From the NCBI GenBank assembly GCA_964585925.1, contig CAZPFS010000006.1, forward strand, positions 9,293 to 73,292: a stretch of DNA of 64,000 nucleotides, read 5' to 3'. Shown here in pieces: positions 7,901 to 16,275 of this stretch (its first letter is position 1; each line of letters starts with the position of its first letter). The notes under the pieces were generated by a model. It was not told where the DNA came from. It did not search any database and saw nothing but the letters and a program-made list of their open reading frames with translations. The stretch comes from JAAZLS01 sp964585925. GTDB taxonomy: Bacteria > Bacillota > Dethiobacteria > DTU022. The position numbers and the translations under genes were made by a program.

Positions 7901-8822
7901 CGGAGGCCTCCTCGGTAATTTTCATAAACAGCTCCTCCAGGTTGTTGCCGGCGGGGTTGAAATAAAATACCTGGAAACGGGCCGAAAGCGACTGGAGCAA
8001 TTTGGCCTGGGTTTTCCGGTCGCCGCTGGACAGCACCTCCAGGTTTCCCCTGTGGTTCAGGGAAGCGCTTTTTACATCCTGCTGTTCGAGCAGCCACAGC
8101 CGGACCTGTTCAATTTCCCCCAGGGCGCCGATCTCGATCATCGTATCGCCCTCAATCAGGGCCAGCACCTCGGAAATCGGGCCGCAGATGGGCAGCTTGC
8201 CGTGACTGATGATGCCGATATGGGTGCATATCTGGGCCAGTTCCGACAGGATATGAGAGCTGATGATAATGGTTTTGCCCATCTGCTGCAGTTCCAGCAG
8301 AATTTGCCGCAGCTCTATCCGCGCCCGGGGATCCAAACCGGAAGCCGGTTCATCGAGGATCAATATTTCCGGCTCATGAATCAGCGCCCGGGCCAAGCAA
8401 AGCCTCTGCTTCATTCCCCGGGAGAGGTGGTTTACAAAATTGTTTGCCTGATCGCTCAAGCCCACCAATTTCAGAAGGGCCGGTATGGATTGGCGCACCT
8501 CCCCGATCAGAACGCCGCCGGCTTCGCCGTAAAACTCCAGATATTCGCTGACCCGCAGGTCATCGTAGACTCCAAAAAAATCGGGCATGTAGCCGATCAG
8601 CTTTCTGGTGCGGCGGGTATCGGCGAATATGGACTGGCCGTCGATCTTCACCTCGCCGGAGGTTTTGGCCAGCAAAGTGGCCAGGATCCGCAAGGTGGTG
8701 GTTTTCCCGGCGCCGTTGGGGCCCACAAAACCGAAGATGCTCCCATTGTCAACGGTAAAATTTATTTCATTCACGGCGGCAAACTCGCCGAACCGTTTGG
8801 TCAAATTGTTCACAGTGATCAT
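7875..8822 (-). CDS. ABC transporter ATP-binding protein
   Basis: 315 residues. Walker A is GPNGAGKTT near residue 38, Q-loop area GYMPDFFGVYDDL, signature LSRGMKQR near 137, Walker B LILDEPASGLDP near 157, and the H-loop lies in SSHILSEL. The roughly 95-residue C-terminal extension is usual for CcmA/DrrA-type exporters. The start codon overlaps the stop of the preceding gene by four bases (ATGA), and the 3' end overlaps the permease start, so the three genes form a coupled set. It energises the neighbouring ABC-2 permease. The substrate is unknown. Confidence 0.93.
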   Translation of the reverse strand: MITVNNLTKRFGEFAAVNEINFTVDNGSIFGFVGPNGAGKTTTLRILATLLAKTSGEVKIDGQSIFADTRRTRKLIGYMPDFFGVYDDLRVSEYLEFYGEAGGVLIGEVRQSIPALLKLVGLSDQANNFVNHLSRGMKQRLCLARALIHEPEILILDEPASGLDPRARIELRQILLELQQMGKTIIISSHILSELAQICTHIGIISHGKLPICGPISEVLALIEGDTMIEIGALGEIEQVRLWLLEQQDVKSASLNHRGNLEVLSSGDRKTQAKLLQSLSARFQVFYFNPAGNNLEELFMKITEEASDENKPPVG

Positions 8823-11131
8823 TTCAGCCCGCCTCCCTGAACACTCAGGATCCGGTCAATCCAAAACCATACCTCACCGTCATAGTCGATCCTGATCAGC
8901 AGCCGGTCACCGGCAATAAATTGTTCCGGATCGGGCAGTATGAATTCGCCGTTAAAGGTGTCGCCAACCCTGAGTTCCCCTACTTTTTGCCATTCCTGCC
9001 GCCCGTTGTGGAAGGCCTGCACCTCCAGGTACCCCTTGCCCTCGGCCTGGGAGAAATTCAGTTTGTAGCTGCCCTTTCCGTAATCAATGCCGGGGGGAAA
9101 GTCATATTCCAGATCAAGCCAACCCTGGCCATAGAAATGGCGCTGATAACCGTAACCGTCCTTATAGCCTCCCGTGTCCAGATATTGATCGCCGTCGCTG
9201 AAGCCCGCCGGCCGGGGCACGAGCCACCCTTCGGGCAGGTCAAACTCGGAGGCCAGCTTGAGCTCCGGAAGCTCACAGTTTGCCTGGAATATATTGAGGG
9301 GAACAATTTTGATGTTTTCCCCCAACCGGAAAGGCTGAAGGGTATCATTGAACCCGATCCAGAGCAGCCTTCCGGGAAACAGTTCTTCCAGACTGTAGCC
9401 GGGGTAGGGCATGCCTCCCCGACGGTTGCCGCCCTGGTAATGTTCCAGAATATGGGAAATATCAAAATGATCGGCCCGTCCTGAGGAAACGGTCTTGCTC
9501 TGTCCGGCGGCCAGAGGGCCGGTTTTAAACCATTCGTCGCCCAGGCGGGCGTAACTGTCGAACATGTCTACTCCGCTGTTATTGGTTACGGTGATCGTCC
9601 CCCCGGATCGGTCCGCGGCGGCGCTCAGCTCAATCGGACCATCAAGAACGGTCATATCGCGGGCATAAAAGCGCTGCAGGGACCAGAGAGGGGGATTTGA
9701 CAAATCAATTTCGGTTTCCCCGGCGACGCTGCCCGGAGCCAGCGTCACCCCTTTGTTGCCGGCCAGCGCCGGAAAAGCGGTGCCCAGGGAAAGGCTCCCC
9801 CGCCGGGGAATGAACAGGCCGCTGTAGCTCTCCAGGGAAGCCTGGTCGCCCTGATAAATATCGTAAATGTTTATCTGGTAATGGGTCAGTTCAGATTGCC
9901 GGCCGCTGCTGCCGGCGGCATAGATTGCGCCGGTAAAGACGATGGCCAGCGCCGGAATGGTAAACCAGGCATATTCCCATTTCTGCCGGCGCTTCAATAT
10001 AAAAAAGCTGATTGGGCCGGCCAGCAATATGTAGAACAGAAGGCCGGTGAACAGTTTAAGCGGAGAAAGGAAAAGCGGGTCGGCGTTGCCCAGGGCCAGG
10101 CTGGAGAGGAACTGGGAAAATCCAAAGAGCTCATGGCGCTCGCTGGTCCTGACCAGATATTTCGTGTTCAAGCCGAAGATGTAGTTCCAGATATTTTCAA
10201 AATTCAAGGTATTATTGAAGGGGGGATCTTCCAGGTTCAAGGTGGAATAAATTACCCGCCCCTTTCCGTAGTCGCCGGCGATCAAAAGAGGCCCCTGCGC
10301 CGCCTCCAGCATGATCTCTCCCCGCGGGGAGACCACCTCGCCCGCCGTGAGCAGTAAACGGCCGCCGGCCGCGTCTGCCAGTTTAATCCGGTCCGTCAAC
10401 AGGGTGAGAGTATCCGCCTCCACTGTCCCGGAGGGGGTAAACGGCAGCAGTGAGGACGGCAAGGCCGCCTTGTTTTTTGTCCAGCCTCGGCCCCCGCCCA
10501 CCACCAGCAGCCCCCCGCCGCTGACCCAGCGGGCCAGGTTTTCCTGCTGCGGTGCGGTTAGCTGCAGGGTTTCGGTATCGCTGACAATGATCAGGGCAAA
10601 ATTATCCATGTTCAGATAATGGTCAAAATGATGGCTTTTTAAGGGGATTACCTTGGAACTCGATCCCGATGTTTTTGTGGCCAGGTTCGTCAGCCGGATG
10701 AATCGATCCGGTTCGGACGAGAGAACGCCCACCAAGAAATTCATATCGGTGGTGTCATTGAAATTCAAGGAGGAAGACTTTACGGTCCGTTGCTGCTTGT
10801 CTTTCAGGTGTATTTTCAGCCCATTATCGTAATCCTGAAAAAAGGAATGAGCCACGTTGCGGGGGGGGAGGTAAAAAAAAGCGGTTACCGTTGCCCCCTC
10901 GGCCACAAAAATATCTTTCACATAGCGGCTTCCCGATTCCACTTCTATCGTTCCCTGCCAGTCCGGCCCGTTTGGGTTTTGCACCGTAACCGACAACTCG
11001 TTCCAGGTATGATAGTAGTAAAGGCGATCATAGTTCAGTTCGTACTTGAAACTTACCTCGGCGGCGCTGATTCGAGGGAAGAGAAACAGAGCGAATGTGG
11101 CCGCCAGCACAAAGGCGAGACATTTTTTCAT
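8819..11131 (-). CDS. Large secreted/membrane protein with amidotransferase-like domain, unknown function
   Basis: About 770 residues from the ATG at 11131, where MKKCLAFVLAATFALFLFP gives a signal peptide ending in ISAAE; an upstream frame start would put 37 hydrophilic residues before it. After a beta-rich extracellular part comes a class-I-amidotransferase-like segment (FALIIVSDTETLQL...WVSGGGLLVVGGG, about residues 170-220). Two hydrophobic segments follow around 370-420 (LLFYILLAGPISFFILKRR and a second), then another beta-rich domain. Proteins with this arrangement are common in gene clusters with DrrA-like ABC exporters and MoxR/VWA genes. The amidotransferase-like fold is unlikely to be catalytic, since I see no clear Cys-His-Glu triad. 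It is the first gene of the cluster. Confidence 0.7.
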   Translation of the reverse strand: MKKCLAFVLAATFALFLFPRISAAEVSFKYELNYDRLYYYHTWNELSVTVQNPNGPDWQGTIEVESGSRYVKDIFVAEGATVTAFFYLPPRNVAHSFFQDYDNGLKIHLKDKQQRTVKSSSLNFNDTTDMNFLVGVLSSEPDRFIRLTNLATKTSGSSSKVIPLKSHHFDHYLNMDNFALIIVSDTETLQLTAPQQENLARWVSGGGLLVVGGGRGWTKNKAALPSSLLPFTPSGTVEADTLTLLTDRIKLADAAGGRLLLTAGEVVSPRGEIMLEAAQGPLLIAGDYGKGRVIYSTLNLEDPPFNNTLNFENIWNYIFGLNTKYLVRTSERHELFGFSQFLSSLALGNADPLFLSPLKLFTGLLFYILLAGPISFFILKRRQKWEYAWFTIPALAIVFTGAIYAAGSSGRQSELTHYQINIYDIYQGDQASLESYSGLFIPRRGSLSLGTAFPALAGNKGVTLAPGSVAGETEIDLSNPPLWSLQRFYARDMTVLDGPIELSAAADRSGGTITVTNNSGVDMFDSYARLGDEWFKTGPLAAGQSKTVSSGRADHFDISHILEHYQGGNRRGGMPYPGYSLEELFPGRLLWIGFNDTLQPFRLGENIKIVPLNIFQANCELPELKLASEFDLPEGWLVPRPAGFSDGDQYLDTGGYKDGYGYQRHFYGQGWLDLEYDFPPGIDYGKGSYKLNFSQAEGKGYLEVQAFHNGRQEWQKVGELRVGDTFNGEFILPDPEQFIAGDRLLIRIDYDGEVWFWIDRILSVQGGGLK

Positions 11132-11292
11132 ATGTATGTCTTTATTTCCTTTCCGGACACCGGAGCGAACCCGGGGAAATTTCGCCGGTGAATATCGGTC
11201 CTGTTTAACTCTATCCACATTAAATTCAACATACCGCCCCAATTTCCTTCAGTGGAAATGCAAACGGCTCCGGAAGGCAACAATTGCCAAAA

Positions 11293-11318
11293 GCGGACGG
11301 ACGATCCAGTCCGTCCGC
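11293..11318 (-). terminator. Hairpin terminator after the UPF0173 gene
   Basis: A perfect 10-bp stem GCGGACGGAC/GTCCGTCCGC with a 6-base loop. Read on the minus strand it is followed by TTTTGG. It lies 32 bp past the stop codon of the UPF0173 hydrolase. Confidence 0.7.
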
Positions 11319-11350
11319 AGCCGGGGGCCGGGCAAAGGCCCGATCGTGAA

Positions 11351-12028
11351 TTACCGGGACCAGGAATGACTTTCTCCCGGGGCCAGCACCAGGCAGCGGG
11401 AGCCGGTCTGTGCCTCCACCTTCCGCTTAAACTCCTCCGGGTCGGCCTTGATCACCGGCCAGGTGTTGTAATGGCAGGGGATGACCAGGGGTGCTTTTAA
11501 AAATGATACCGCCTGCACCGCATCGTCAATTCCCATGGTAAAATTATCGCCGATGGGCAGCAGGGCCAGGTCAAGGGGAGTGAGTTCGCCGATAAGTTTC
11601 ATGTCCCCGAACAGGCCGGTATCCCCCGAAAAATAGATCAACTGGCCGTAATAGTTGACCACGAACCCGCAGGCGTGCCCTCCGGCGATCCCCGAGCCGT
11701 GGAAGGCGGGGGTAAGCTTGACATAGCCGAAGGGGAAAGCGTGCTTGCCGCCGATATGCATGGCCTGGGATAAAATACCTTTGGATTCGGCTTCCCCGGC
11801 GATCTCGGCGGAGGAGATAACGGTGGCCTTGTTTCTTTTGGCGATTGAGTAGGCGTCGCCCAGATGATCCGCATGGGCGTGGGAGACCAAAATATAATCT
11901 GCGGCGATTTTATCCGGCGATGCCGCCGCCAGGGAGTTGCCGGTCAAAAAAGGATCGAACAGCAGGGCCGGCTGATCTTCCCCCTGCAGAAGAAAACAGG
12001 CATGGCCCAGGAAAGTGATCCGGGTCAT
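11351..12028 (-). CDS. UPF0173-family metal-dependent hydrolase
   Basis: 225 residues from ATG at 12028, chosen for the AGGAGG eight bases upstream and because MTRITFLGHACFLL is the usual N-terminus of this family. The metallo-beta-lactamase signature SHAHADHLGD is present near residue 50, with further metal ligands in the AFHGSGIAGG and YFSGDTG segments and a late H in IPCHYNTWP. Members are about 226 residues long. They are predicted Zn-dependent hydrolases (YtkL-like) of unknown substrate. It appears to be a single-gene unit with its own hairpin terminator. The family call is secure; the function is open. Confidence 0.92.
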   Translation of the reverse strand: MTRITFLGHACFLLQGEDQPALLFDPFLTGNSLAAASPDKIAADYILVSHAHADHLGDAYSIAKRNKATVISSAEIAGEAESKGILSQAMHIGGKHAFPFGYVKLTPAFHGSGIAGGHACGFVVNYYGQLIYFSGDTGLFGDMKLIGELTPLDLALLPIGDNFTMGIDDAVQAVSFLKAPLVIPCHYNTWPVIKADPEEFKRKVEAQTGSRCLVLAPGESHSWSR

Positions 12029-12239
12029 AGCAAAAACCTCCTTGTTGAGTTTTTGGGCTCCAAGTTCCATCAAGGGTGATTATTTACATACCTCTTATCT
12101 GTAACATACCAGAGTCGCCGCGGCCAATCAAGTGTTCCCCGATCAGCTTTCCCTGTGTATCCAGGCCCCTTGGGGCCGAAATATGCCGGCGCTGTTTCCA
12201 AAATCTTAAATTAATAATAACCCCAATTATGAAAAATGC

Positions 12240-12268
12240 TTGAGCGGAGCGAAAGGTTAAGATATAAT
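12240..12268 (+). promoter_or_regulatory. SigA-type promoter for the tup operon leader
   Basis: TTGAGC at 12240-12245, a 17-bp spacer, and a perfect TATAAT at 12263-12268. Transcription would start near 12275, giving a leader of about 340 bases before tupA that contains the riboswitch candidate and a terminator. Confidence 0.7.
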
Positions 12269-12329
12269 AATTGGGGAAGGACAATTCTTTCCCCTATTTA
12301 AATAACAGATAAAATACATACAACTTTTG

Positions 12330-12420
12330 ATCTGCAGTTGGCTAAAGCCGGTTGGCCATGCCCTGCAGGCGGCAGGGTTTGCCTGGAAACGGGCAGGCCT
12401 CCCGGTGTGGAAAAAAGGTT
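12330..12420 (+). ncRNA. Candidate Moco/Tuco-type riboswitch aptamer upstream of tupABC
   Basis: Seen directly: hairpin CCCTGC/GCAGGG (12361-12377), a second hairpin TGCCTG-GAAA-CGGGCA (12380-12395), then GGCCTCCCGGTGTGG and AAAAAAGGTT. The pattern GGCCAT, a GNRA-capped stem, CCTCCCG and GGAAA..GGT resembles my recollection of the Moco RNA motif (E. coli moaA leader), which also occurs upstream of tungstate/molybdate transport genes. An intrinsic terminator follows within 15 bases. The assignment rests on motif memory and the downstream tungstate genes; a covariance-model scan would decide. Size and context fit better than any other riboswitch I know. Confidence 0.55.
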
Positions 12421-12433
12421 GTCCCAGGATAGG

Positions 12434-12465
12434 GCCGTATTTCCATACCGGGATACGGCTTTTTT
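12434..12465 (+). terminator. Intrinsic terminator in the tup leader (attenuator)
   Basis: Stem GCCGTAT (12434-12440) with ATACGGC (12453-12459), a 12-base loop and six T (12460-12465). The loop segment CCATACCGGGA (12443-12453) can instead pair over 11 bp with TCCCGGTGTGG (12400-12410) of the upstream aptamer, which would block the terminator. This is an ON/OFF attenuator layout. Confidence 0.8.
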
Positions 12466-12616
12466 GTATTACCGGCGAGGAGGTGATCGGAAGGTAGTTA
12501 AGGTCCAAGCGGGTGACCAGGTTGCGGGTGGATAGTAAGAAGTGCGGTCAACTTAGGGGTAGCTTTCGGATGGACAAACATAGTTAGAGAATATTGTGGA
12601 CAAAGGAGAGGAAAAA

Positions 12617-13489
12617 ATGTTTAATCAAACCAATTTAAAGAAATTCGGGTTATGTCTGGCCCTTTTGCTGGCGCTGGGTTTGCTGGTAGCGGGCTGCGCT
12701 CCTCAGGAGGAGCCCGGGGAGAATGGGGAGGCGGAGCCGGGTGATGAATTTATTACCCTTGCCACCACCACCAGTACTTATGATTCGGGGCTTCTCGACT
12801 ATCTGAATCCCATCTTCACCGAGGAGACGGGGATCGAAGTGCGGGTAGTTTCCAAGGGAACCGGGCAGGCCATAGAGCTGGGCAAAAACGGGGACGCTGA
12901 TGTTCTCCTGGTCCATGACCGGAAAGCGGAATTGGTCCTGGTGGAAGAGGGATATGTAATAAACCGGACCGATGTGATGTACAACGACTTTATTATTGTC
13001 GCTCCCGAAGACGATCCGGCGGGGATCGGTGAGCTGGACAGCGCAGTGGAAGCGCTGAAAGCCATTGCCGACAGCGGGGCCGCCTTTGTTTCCCGGGGCG
13101 ACGACTCGGGCACCCACCGTCTGGAGCTTCGTCTGTGGGAACAGGCGGAGGTAGATCTGGAAGGCGACTGGTACCTGTCCATCGGGCAGGGCATGGGGGA
13201 CACCCTGCGGATGGCCGATGAAAAGGAAGCCTATACCATCACCGATCGGGGAACCTATGTGTCGCTTAAAAATACATTGGATCTGGTAATCGTGTTTGAA
13301 GGTGATCCGGCGCTGTTCAACCAGTACGGGGTAATGGCGGTCAACCCCGAGTTGCACGAACATATCAAATTCGAAAGCGCCATGAAATACGTAGATTTCC
13401 TGACCTCCGCCCGGGGGCAGGAGCTGGTCAGCGGCTTCAAGAAAGAAGGAGAAACCCTGTTCTTCCCGGGGCAGGGAGTGGAAGACTAG
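12617..13489 (+). CDS. tupA: Tungstate ABC transporter substrate-binding lipoprotein
   Basis: 290 residues from ATG at 12617, with AAAGGAG just upstream; an earlier in-frame GTG at 12596 would include that ribosome site. The lipoprotein signal ends in LLVAGC (Cys27). The mature protein begins with ITLATTTSTYDSGLLDYLNP, the TTTST...SGLL oxyanion-binding signature of TupA. GTGQAIELGKNGDADVLLVH and FVSRGDDSGTHRLELRLW are also typical and contribute ligand contacts in this family. It delivers tungstate to TupB/TupC for uptake, supplying W-enzymes such as formate dehydrogenases or aldehyde oxidoreductases common in anaerobes. Expression is probably controlled by the leader attenuator upstream. Specificity for tungstate over molybdate is inferred from family. 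Confidence 0.92.
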   Translation: MFNQTNLKKFGLCLALLLALGLLVAGCAPQEEPGENGEAEPGDEFITLATTTSTYDSGLLDYLNPIFTEETGIEVRVVSKGTGQAIELGKNGDADVLLVHDRKAELVLVEEGYVINRTDVMYNDFIIVAPEDDPAGIGELDSAVEALKAIADSGAAFVSRGDDSGTHRLELRLWEQAEVDLEGDWYLSIGQGMGDTLRMADEKEAYTITDRGTYVSLKNTLDLVIVFEGDPALFNQYGVMAVNPELHEHIKFESAMKYVDFLTSARGQELVSGFKKEGETLFFPGQGVED

Positions 13490-13521
13490 TCAAGGTTTTT
13501 TAGCGGGTAAGGAGGGACAAG

Positions 13522-14232
13522 ATGTTCAGGTTCACGGGGTTGTTTGAAGGCATGGCCGAAGCATTTAAACTGATCGCCGGATTTGATCCCTACCTGATGA
13601 AAATCGTGCTGCTCTCCCTTCAGGTTTCGGGGGCGGCGATCGCCGTCAGCACCCTGATCGGAGTCCCCCTGGGCGCTTTTTTGGGACTTAAACCCGAAAG
13701 AAAAACCAGGCTGATCAGCAAGATCCTCTACACCTTCATGGGAATGCCCCCGGTGGTGGCCGGCCTGGGCTGGTATGTCATTTTGTCCCGCGCTGGCCCC
13801 CTGGGGGTGTTGGGGATGCTGTTCACGCCCACGGCGATGGTGCTGGCCCAGGTTTCCCTGTCCTTACCCATTATTGCCGGATTGTCGATGGTCGGTATAA
13901 GAAGCGGCGGCAAGGAGATCGAAGAAACGGCCCGGACTCTTGGCGCCGGGCCTCTTCTTACCGCATGGACGGTGATCCGGGAATCGCGCACCGCGATCAT
14001 GGGGGCGGTGGTTTCCGGATTCGGCCGGGTGGTGGCGGAAGTGGGGGCGGTGATGATGATCGGGGGAAACATTGAGCATCATACCCGGGTAATGACCACC
14101 GCCATTGTTCTGGAATCAAGCAAGGGAAATATCGGCCTGGCCATGGGGCTGGGAATTATTTTGCTGGCCATTTTTTTTGTGATCAACACCTTGCTCTACA
14201 ATTTCCAGAAGGGAGCGGGAGGAAATTTTTAA
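13522..14232 (+). CDS. tupB: Tungstate ABC transporter permease
   Basis: 236 residues with about five hydrophobic segments. It has the EAA-type loop characteristic of binding-protein-dependent permeases (EIEETARTLGAGPLLTAWTVIRESRTAI, near residues 130-160). GRVVAEVGAVMMIGGNIEHHTRVMTTAI is typical of TupB/WtpB-like proteins. ATG at 13522 has AAGGAGGG upstream and follows tupA by 32 bp. It forms the membrane channel with the tupC ATPase. The 3' end overlaps the upstream part of the tupC reading frame. Confidence 0.92.
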   Translation: MFRFTGLFEGMAEAFKLIAGFDPYLMKIVLLSLQVSGAAIAVSTLIGVPLGAFLGLKPERKTRLISKILYTFMGMPPVVAGLGWYVILSRAGPLGVLGMLFTPTAMVLAQVSLSLPIIAGLSMVGIRSGGKEIEETARTLGAGPLLTAWTVIRESRTAIMGAVVSGFGRVVAEVGAVMMIGGNIEHHTRVMTTAIVLESSKGNIGLAMGLGIILLAIFFVINTLLYNFQKGAGGNF

Positions 14233-14968
14233 ACCGAGCTTTCTGGTAGAGGTAGAGGACCTGCACAAGAGCTACTCCAAACCGGTGGTTTCCATTGATC
14301 GCCTTTCCCTGGAACCGGGCGGGATCTACGGCATTATCGGCCCCAGCGGGGCCGGCAAAAGTACTTTCCTGAGGATTTTGAATCTGCTCACCCCGCCCGA
14401 CCGGGGGCTGATCCGCTTTGACGGGCAGACCATCTATCCCCAGAACGGAAAGGCCCGGCTCGATCTGTGCCGCCAAATGACCCTGATGTTTCAGAAACCG
14501 GTGCTTTACAAAACCAGCGTGTGGGAAAATATCGCCTACGGGCTGAAGGTGCGGGGCGCCGGCAGGCCGGAGATAACCCGCCGGGTGGGGGCGATTCTAA
14601 AAAAGACCGGCCTGGAGGAGCTGGGGCACCGCTATGCGGGCACCCTTTCCGGGGGAGAGGCCCAGCGGGTAGCCCTGGCCCGGGCGGTGGTGTTTGAGCC
14701 CAGGCTGCTGCTGCTGGACGAGCCCACCGCCAATCTGGATCCGGCCAATGTGGAACTGATGGAGAGGCTCATTTTGGATCTGAACCGCTCCATGGGCATC
14801 ACCATTATCGTGGTCACCCATAATATCTTTCAGGCCCGCCGCATTGCCGGGGAGGTGCTTTTCCTCTTCGAGGGCTGCATCGTGGAGCAGGGCTCCGCGG
14901 AACAGATCTTCACCGCACCCGCCGACGAGCGCACCAGGGCGTTTATCGAAGGCAAAATGATCTGCTGA
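14225..14968 (+). CDS. tupC: Tungstate ABC transporter ATPase (atypical start)
   Basis: Walker A GPSGAGKST, signature LSGGEAQR, Walker B LLLLDEPTANLDP and the H-loop VVTHNIFQARR are all present. The first canonical in-frame start is GTG at 14285, but this would cut off the conserved first strand: in-frame sequence upstream encodes PSFLVEVEDLHKSYSKPVVS, the usual ABC N-terminus. Between the in-frame stop at 14180 and 14285 there is no ATG, GTG or TTG. The best alternatives are ATT at 14225 (with GGGAG nine bases before) or CTG at 14243; I annotate from 14225. Translation may be coupled to tupB, whose stop codon is at 14230-14232. An indel in the T/A run near 14225-14233 is a further possibility. 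Confidence 0.85.
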   Translation: MFKPSFLVEVEDLHKSYSKPVVSIDRLSLEPGGIYGIIGPSGAGKSTFLRILNLLTPPDRGLIRFDGQTIYPQNGKARLDLCRQMTLMFQKPVLYKTSVWENIAYGLKVRGAGRPEITRRVGAILKKTGLEELGHRYAGTLSGGEAQRVALARAVVFEPRLLLLDEPTANLDPANVELMERLILDLNRSMGITIIVVTHNIFQARRIAGEVLFLFEGCIVEQGSAEQIFTAPADERTRAFIEGKMIC

Positions 14969-14969
14969 C

Positions 14970-15233
14970 CTACAAGGGTTCAGATATTTGCTTTGCAATT
15001 TCCGCAAAATCAACCGGTATGGGAAGATCAATCTGATCATAGCTTTTGCTTTTTAGGCGCTGTTTAAAATCAAGTATTGTAATGCTGGAATATTCCCCGG
15101 TTTCAAGATCCTGCATAATATAGATGTCATCGATTTCTTTCACACAAAATGAAGGACGCCGGGGTTCTAAAAAAATATATAATATATCGTTGTCGTGGTC
15201 GTAATGAAAGTTAGCTTTTTTAGAACTTGACAT
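14970..15233 (-). CDS. DUF2283 family protein
   Basis: 87 residues from ATG at 15233 (GGGGGAG six bases upstream). FHYDHDNDILYIFLEPRRP and the later YIMQDLETGEYSSITILDFKQR match the DUF2283 pattern of a small beta-rich protein, often found near toxin-antitoxin or mobile regions. Biochemical function is unknown. It is convergent with tupC, one base apart (14968/14970), and no partner gene lies beside it. The sequence is visibly more AT-rich than the tup genes, which may indicate transfer. Confidence 0.75.
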   Translation of the reverse strand: MSSSKKANFHYDHDNDILYIFLEPRRPSFCVKEIDDIYIMQDLETGEYSSITILDFKQRLKSKSYDQIDLPIPVDFAEIAKQISEPL

Positions 15234-15348
15234 ATTTAACTCCCCCGGTGCGAAGATCATCTGAATAGTTATTCCATAATTTCCACTAATTATAGTAAAT
15301 ACCTTCTTATAGAGCCTTTACTAGAAAATATCTGAAACCTAATATCCT

Positions 15349-15500
15349 CCCCTCCCCCTTGAGGGAGAAGGGGCATATATTTAAGGTTATTAATAGGGGG
15401 TTTACCCCTCCCCCTTGAGGGAGGAGGGGCATATATTTGAGATTATTAATAGGGGGGGTTACCCCTCCCCTCACCCTGGAGGGGGGAGGGACAGGGTGGG
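15349..15500. repeat. Tandem 56-bp GC-skewed repeat, about 2.5 copies
   Basis: Units start at 15349, 15405 and 15462 with CCCCTCCCCCTTGAGGG, each followed by a matching GGGAG.AGGGG arm and the AT-rich spacer CATATATTT.AG.TTATTAATAGGGGG. The third copy is degenerate (CCCCTCCCCTCACCCTGGAGGGG). It lies in the 364-bp intergenic stretch between the DUF2283 and macrodomain genes; nothing else is recognised there. Confidence 0.8.
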
Positions 15501-15597
15501 GGTGGCCGGGAGCATGGGTTTATTCATAAATCCCTTTTTCTACGGGCAACAGGTTTTCCTTCTTCCCGAATGGTATAATTGATCCGGAGGTGATCCC

Positions 15598-16134
15598 GTG
15601 AACTTTTCCCAAAAAATAGGCGGCTCTACCCTGGAGCTGACCGTGGGCGACATCACCAAACAGGAAACAGGGGCCATCGTCAACGCGGCCAACAAACAGC
15701 TTGCCCCCGGAGGGGGCGTGGCCGGAGCGATCCACCGCGCCGCCGGGCCGGGCCTGTGGGAGGATTGCAAACAGTTGGGCGGCTGCGAGACGGGGGAGGC
15801 CAAAATTACCTACGGCCACAACCTGCCGGCAAAATATGTGATCCATACCGTGGGGCCGGTTTACCGGGGAACCCCCGAGGACCCGCTGCTTCTTGCAAAC
15901 TGTTACCGCCGCAGCCTGCAGTTGGCCCTTGATCACGACGTAAATAGCATCTCCTTTCCGGCGATCAGCGCCGGAATTTTCGGCTATCCCATGGCCGAGG
16001 CGGCCCAGGTTTCCCTGCAGGCGGTCCTGGATTTCCTCCGGGAAAATCCGAAGATGGAGCTGGTCAGGTTTGTGCTGTTCAAGCCCGCCGATTACGAGGT
16101 TTACCGTCAGGCCCTGACGGAGCTGATCCCTTGA
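15598..16134 (+). CDS. Macrodomain protein (ADP-ribose binding / O-acetyl-ADP-ribose deacetylase type)
   Basis: 178 residues from GTG at 15598 with CCGGAGGTG upstream. It has the macro-domain hallmarks GAIVNAANKQLAPGGGVAGAIH (near residues 22-43), GEAKITYGHNLPAKYVIHTVGP and SISFPAISAGIFGYP. The NAAN and GGGVAGAI loops bind ADP-ribose. YmdB-like members remove acetyl groups from O-acetyl-ADP-ribose or ADP-ribosyl groups from proteins. It is followed directly by tRNA-Val, so both may lie on one transcript ended by the hairpin at 16276. The exact activity is inferred from the family. Confidence 0.92.
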   Translation: MNFSQKIGGSTLELTVGDITKQETGAIVNAANKQLAPGGGVAGAIHRAAGPGLWEDCKQLGGCETGEAKITYGHNLPAKYVIHTVGPVYRGTPEDPLLLANCYRRSLQLALDHDVNSISFPAISAGIFGYPMAEAAQVSLQAVLDFLRENPKMELVRFVLFKPADYEVYRQALTELIP

Positions 16135-16183
16135 CAGCATCCAGGGGGGATGCTAATATTTAGGGGCTTGGAAACGAAAAAAT

Positions 16184-16258
16184 GCGCCTGTAGCTCAGGG
16201 GGAGAGCGCCTGCCTGACACGCAGGAGGCCGGAGGTTCAAAACCTCCCGGGCGCACCA
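16184..16258 (+). tRNA. tRNA-Val (GAC anticodon)
   Basis: Cloverleaf with acceptor stem GCGCCTG/CGGGCGC, anticodon loop CTGACAC (anticodon GAC), TPsiC arm GGAGG-TTCAAAA-CCTCC and an encoded 3' CCA (16256-16258). Confidence 0.95.
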
Positions 16259-16275
16259 TAGAATAATAACACTGG

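Noticed and set aside
8819..11131. Catalytic glutamine amidotransferase
   Set aside because: Only the fold-like segment is visible; no convincing Cys-His-Glu triad and the protein is membrane-anchored.
12084..12508. Two minus-strand frames in the tup leader
   Set aside because: They cross the promoter, riboswitch candidate and terminator, have no ribosome sites, and resemble no family.
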